Positions 5,817 through 6,537 of a DNA stretch of 6,537 bases are shown in pieces (position 1 is the stretch's first letter; each line of letters starts with the position of its first letter). The notes below the pieces were generated by a model. That model searched no databases and had not been told where the DNA came from. It saw only the letters and a program-made list of their open reading frames with translations. The stretch lies in the NCBI GenBank assembly GCA_947475495.1, contig CANJNX010000050.1:1-6537 (forward strand). Reading direction: 5' to 3'. The translations under genes were made by a program, and so were the position numbers. The DNA comes from Comamonadaceae bacterium (lineage in GTDB: Bacteria > Pseudomonadota > Gammaproteobacteria > Burkholderiales > Burkholderiaceae_C).

Positions 5817-6537
5817 TCAAGATGCGTTCAAAGCCTTGGCAATGAAGTTGCGTTTCACCAAAGGTTTGGGGCATGGCACTGCGCCCATGTCAAACCAGCT
5901 GCGGACATCTTCGTCTAAACCGAGCCCGTGCATAAAGTTGTAGATTGCTTTTTTCAAGCCCAAACCTAGCGTCGCGTGGTCTACGCCAGTGGGGTCATCA
6001 AAGCCAATGTCATTTTTTGCAAAAGTGACATCCGGCATGGGCTTGAGGGTGATGCCATAGGCGCTGGGGTCTAGGCCAACGGGCGAGTGCACAGTGCAGG
6101 TAAAGCGGTGAAAGAAGCCGCTTTGGATACAGCCCGCTTCAAACAACTGGCGCACATATTCCAGCGCATCAACGGTGTCTTGCACGGTTTGGGTGGGAAA
6201 ACCGTACATCAGGTAGGCGTGCACCAAAATTCCGGCGTCAGAAAAACCTTTGGTCACCCGTGCGACCTGGGCCACCGACACGCCTTTTTTCATCAGGTCA
6301 AGCAATCGGTCTGAGGCCACTTCAAGCCCCCCTGACATGGCAATGCAGCCGCTTTGCGCCAAGAGCTCAGCGAGTTCGGGGGTGAAGGTTTTTTCAAATC
6401 GAATATTGCCCCACCAAGAGATATGCAGCTTGCGCCGCAAAATTTCTTGGGCTAAGGCCTTAAGTGCTTTTGGGGGTGCTGCTTCGTCGACAAAATGAAA
6501 GCCGGTTTGGCCCGTTTCTTTGACAATTTTTTCTATG
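5817..6537 (-). CDS. radical SAM protein, probably with B12-binding domain (C-terminal part)
   Basis: Partial gene whose 5' end lies beyond the right window edge. The frame is open to base 6536 and gives 239 residues ending in TGA at 5819-5817. Reading in from the edge it begins IEKIVKETGQTGFHFVDEAAP, then HISWWGNIRFEKTFT, LLAQSGCIAMSGGLEVASDRLLDLMKKG, and FSDAGILVHAYLMYGFPTQT. These match the second half of a radical SAM TIM barrel: the FVDE strand, a G(L/V)E.. S-D motif followed by MKKG, and GFPTQT(V). The CxxxCxxC [4Fe-4S] cluster motif and any cobalamin-binding domain would lie upstream, outside the window, so the B12-domain part of the call rests on general resemblance only. The tail (GAVPCPKPLVKRNFIAKALNAS) is a family-specific extension. 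A TTG at 6440 can serve as an internal start codon on paper, but the open conserved frame above it shows the real start is off-window. Substrate unknown. Confidence 0.78.
   Translation of the reverse strand, partial: IEKIVKETGQTGFHFVDEAAPPKALKALAQEILRRKLHISWWGNIRFEKTFTPELAELLAQSGCIAMSGGLEVASDRLLDLMKKGVSVAQVARVTKGFSDAGILVHAYLMYGFPTQTVQDTVDALEYVRQLFEAGCIQSGFFHRFTCTVHSPVGLDPSAYGITLKPMPDVTFAKNDIGFDDPTGVDHATLGLGLKKAIYNFMHGLGLDEDVRSWFDMGAVPCPKPLVKRNFIAKALNAS

Overview
The window looks like an ordinary chromosomal stretch of a betaproteobacterium, most likely Burkholderiales and perhaps Comamonadaceae. This rests on protein character (MetY-like enzyme, chorismate synthase, DODA-type dioxygenase, FrnE-like DsbA, C-factor-like SDR, radical SAM protein), moderate-to-high GC and dense gene packing. 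The taxonomic placement is inference, because no rRNA or marker search was possible. I see no tRNA or rRNA gene, insertion sequence, prophage, CRISPR array or attachment site.

Left edge (1-164): the last 53 codons of a plus-strand FAD-dependent oxidoreductase. It runs tail-to-tail into, and overlaps by 26 bp, a minus-strand O-acetylhomoserine sulfhydrylase (metY-like, 139-1434). A 113-bp divergent intergenic region (1435-1547) separates metY from a plus-strand series of six genes.

Plus-strand series (1548-5814): a two-CBS-domain protein, chorismate synthase (aroC), type II 3-dehydroquinate dehydratase (aroQ), a class III extradiol dioxygenase of the DODA/YgiD type, a FrnE-like DsbA oxidoreductase, and a short-chain dehydrogenase. 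The gaps are 37, 15, 8, 10 and 12 bp, so they can be read as one transcription unit. aroQ (shikimate step 3) and aroC (step 7) serve the same aromatic amino-acid pathway. The three distal genes are redox or ring-cleavage enzymes with no obvious link to it. Translation starts weaken along the series: good Shine-Dalgarno (SD) sites before the CBS gene and aroQ, none obvious before aroC, a TTG start for the dioxygenase, and no clear SD before the DsbA and SDR genes.

Right edge (5817-6537): the C-terminal 239 residues of a minus-strand radical SAM protein, converging on the SDR gene with only 2 bp between the stop codons.

No clearly new system is visible. The observations most worth checking are the aroC-aroQ pairing within a mixed redox gene string, a possible leaderless aroC start, the in-frame DsbA/SDR junction, the unusual TTG start, and the convergent overlap that carries a palindrome.
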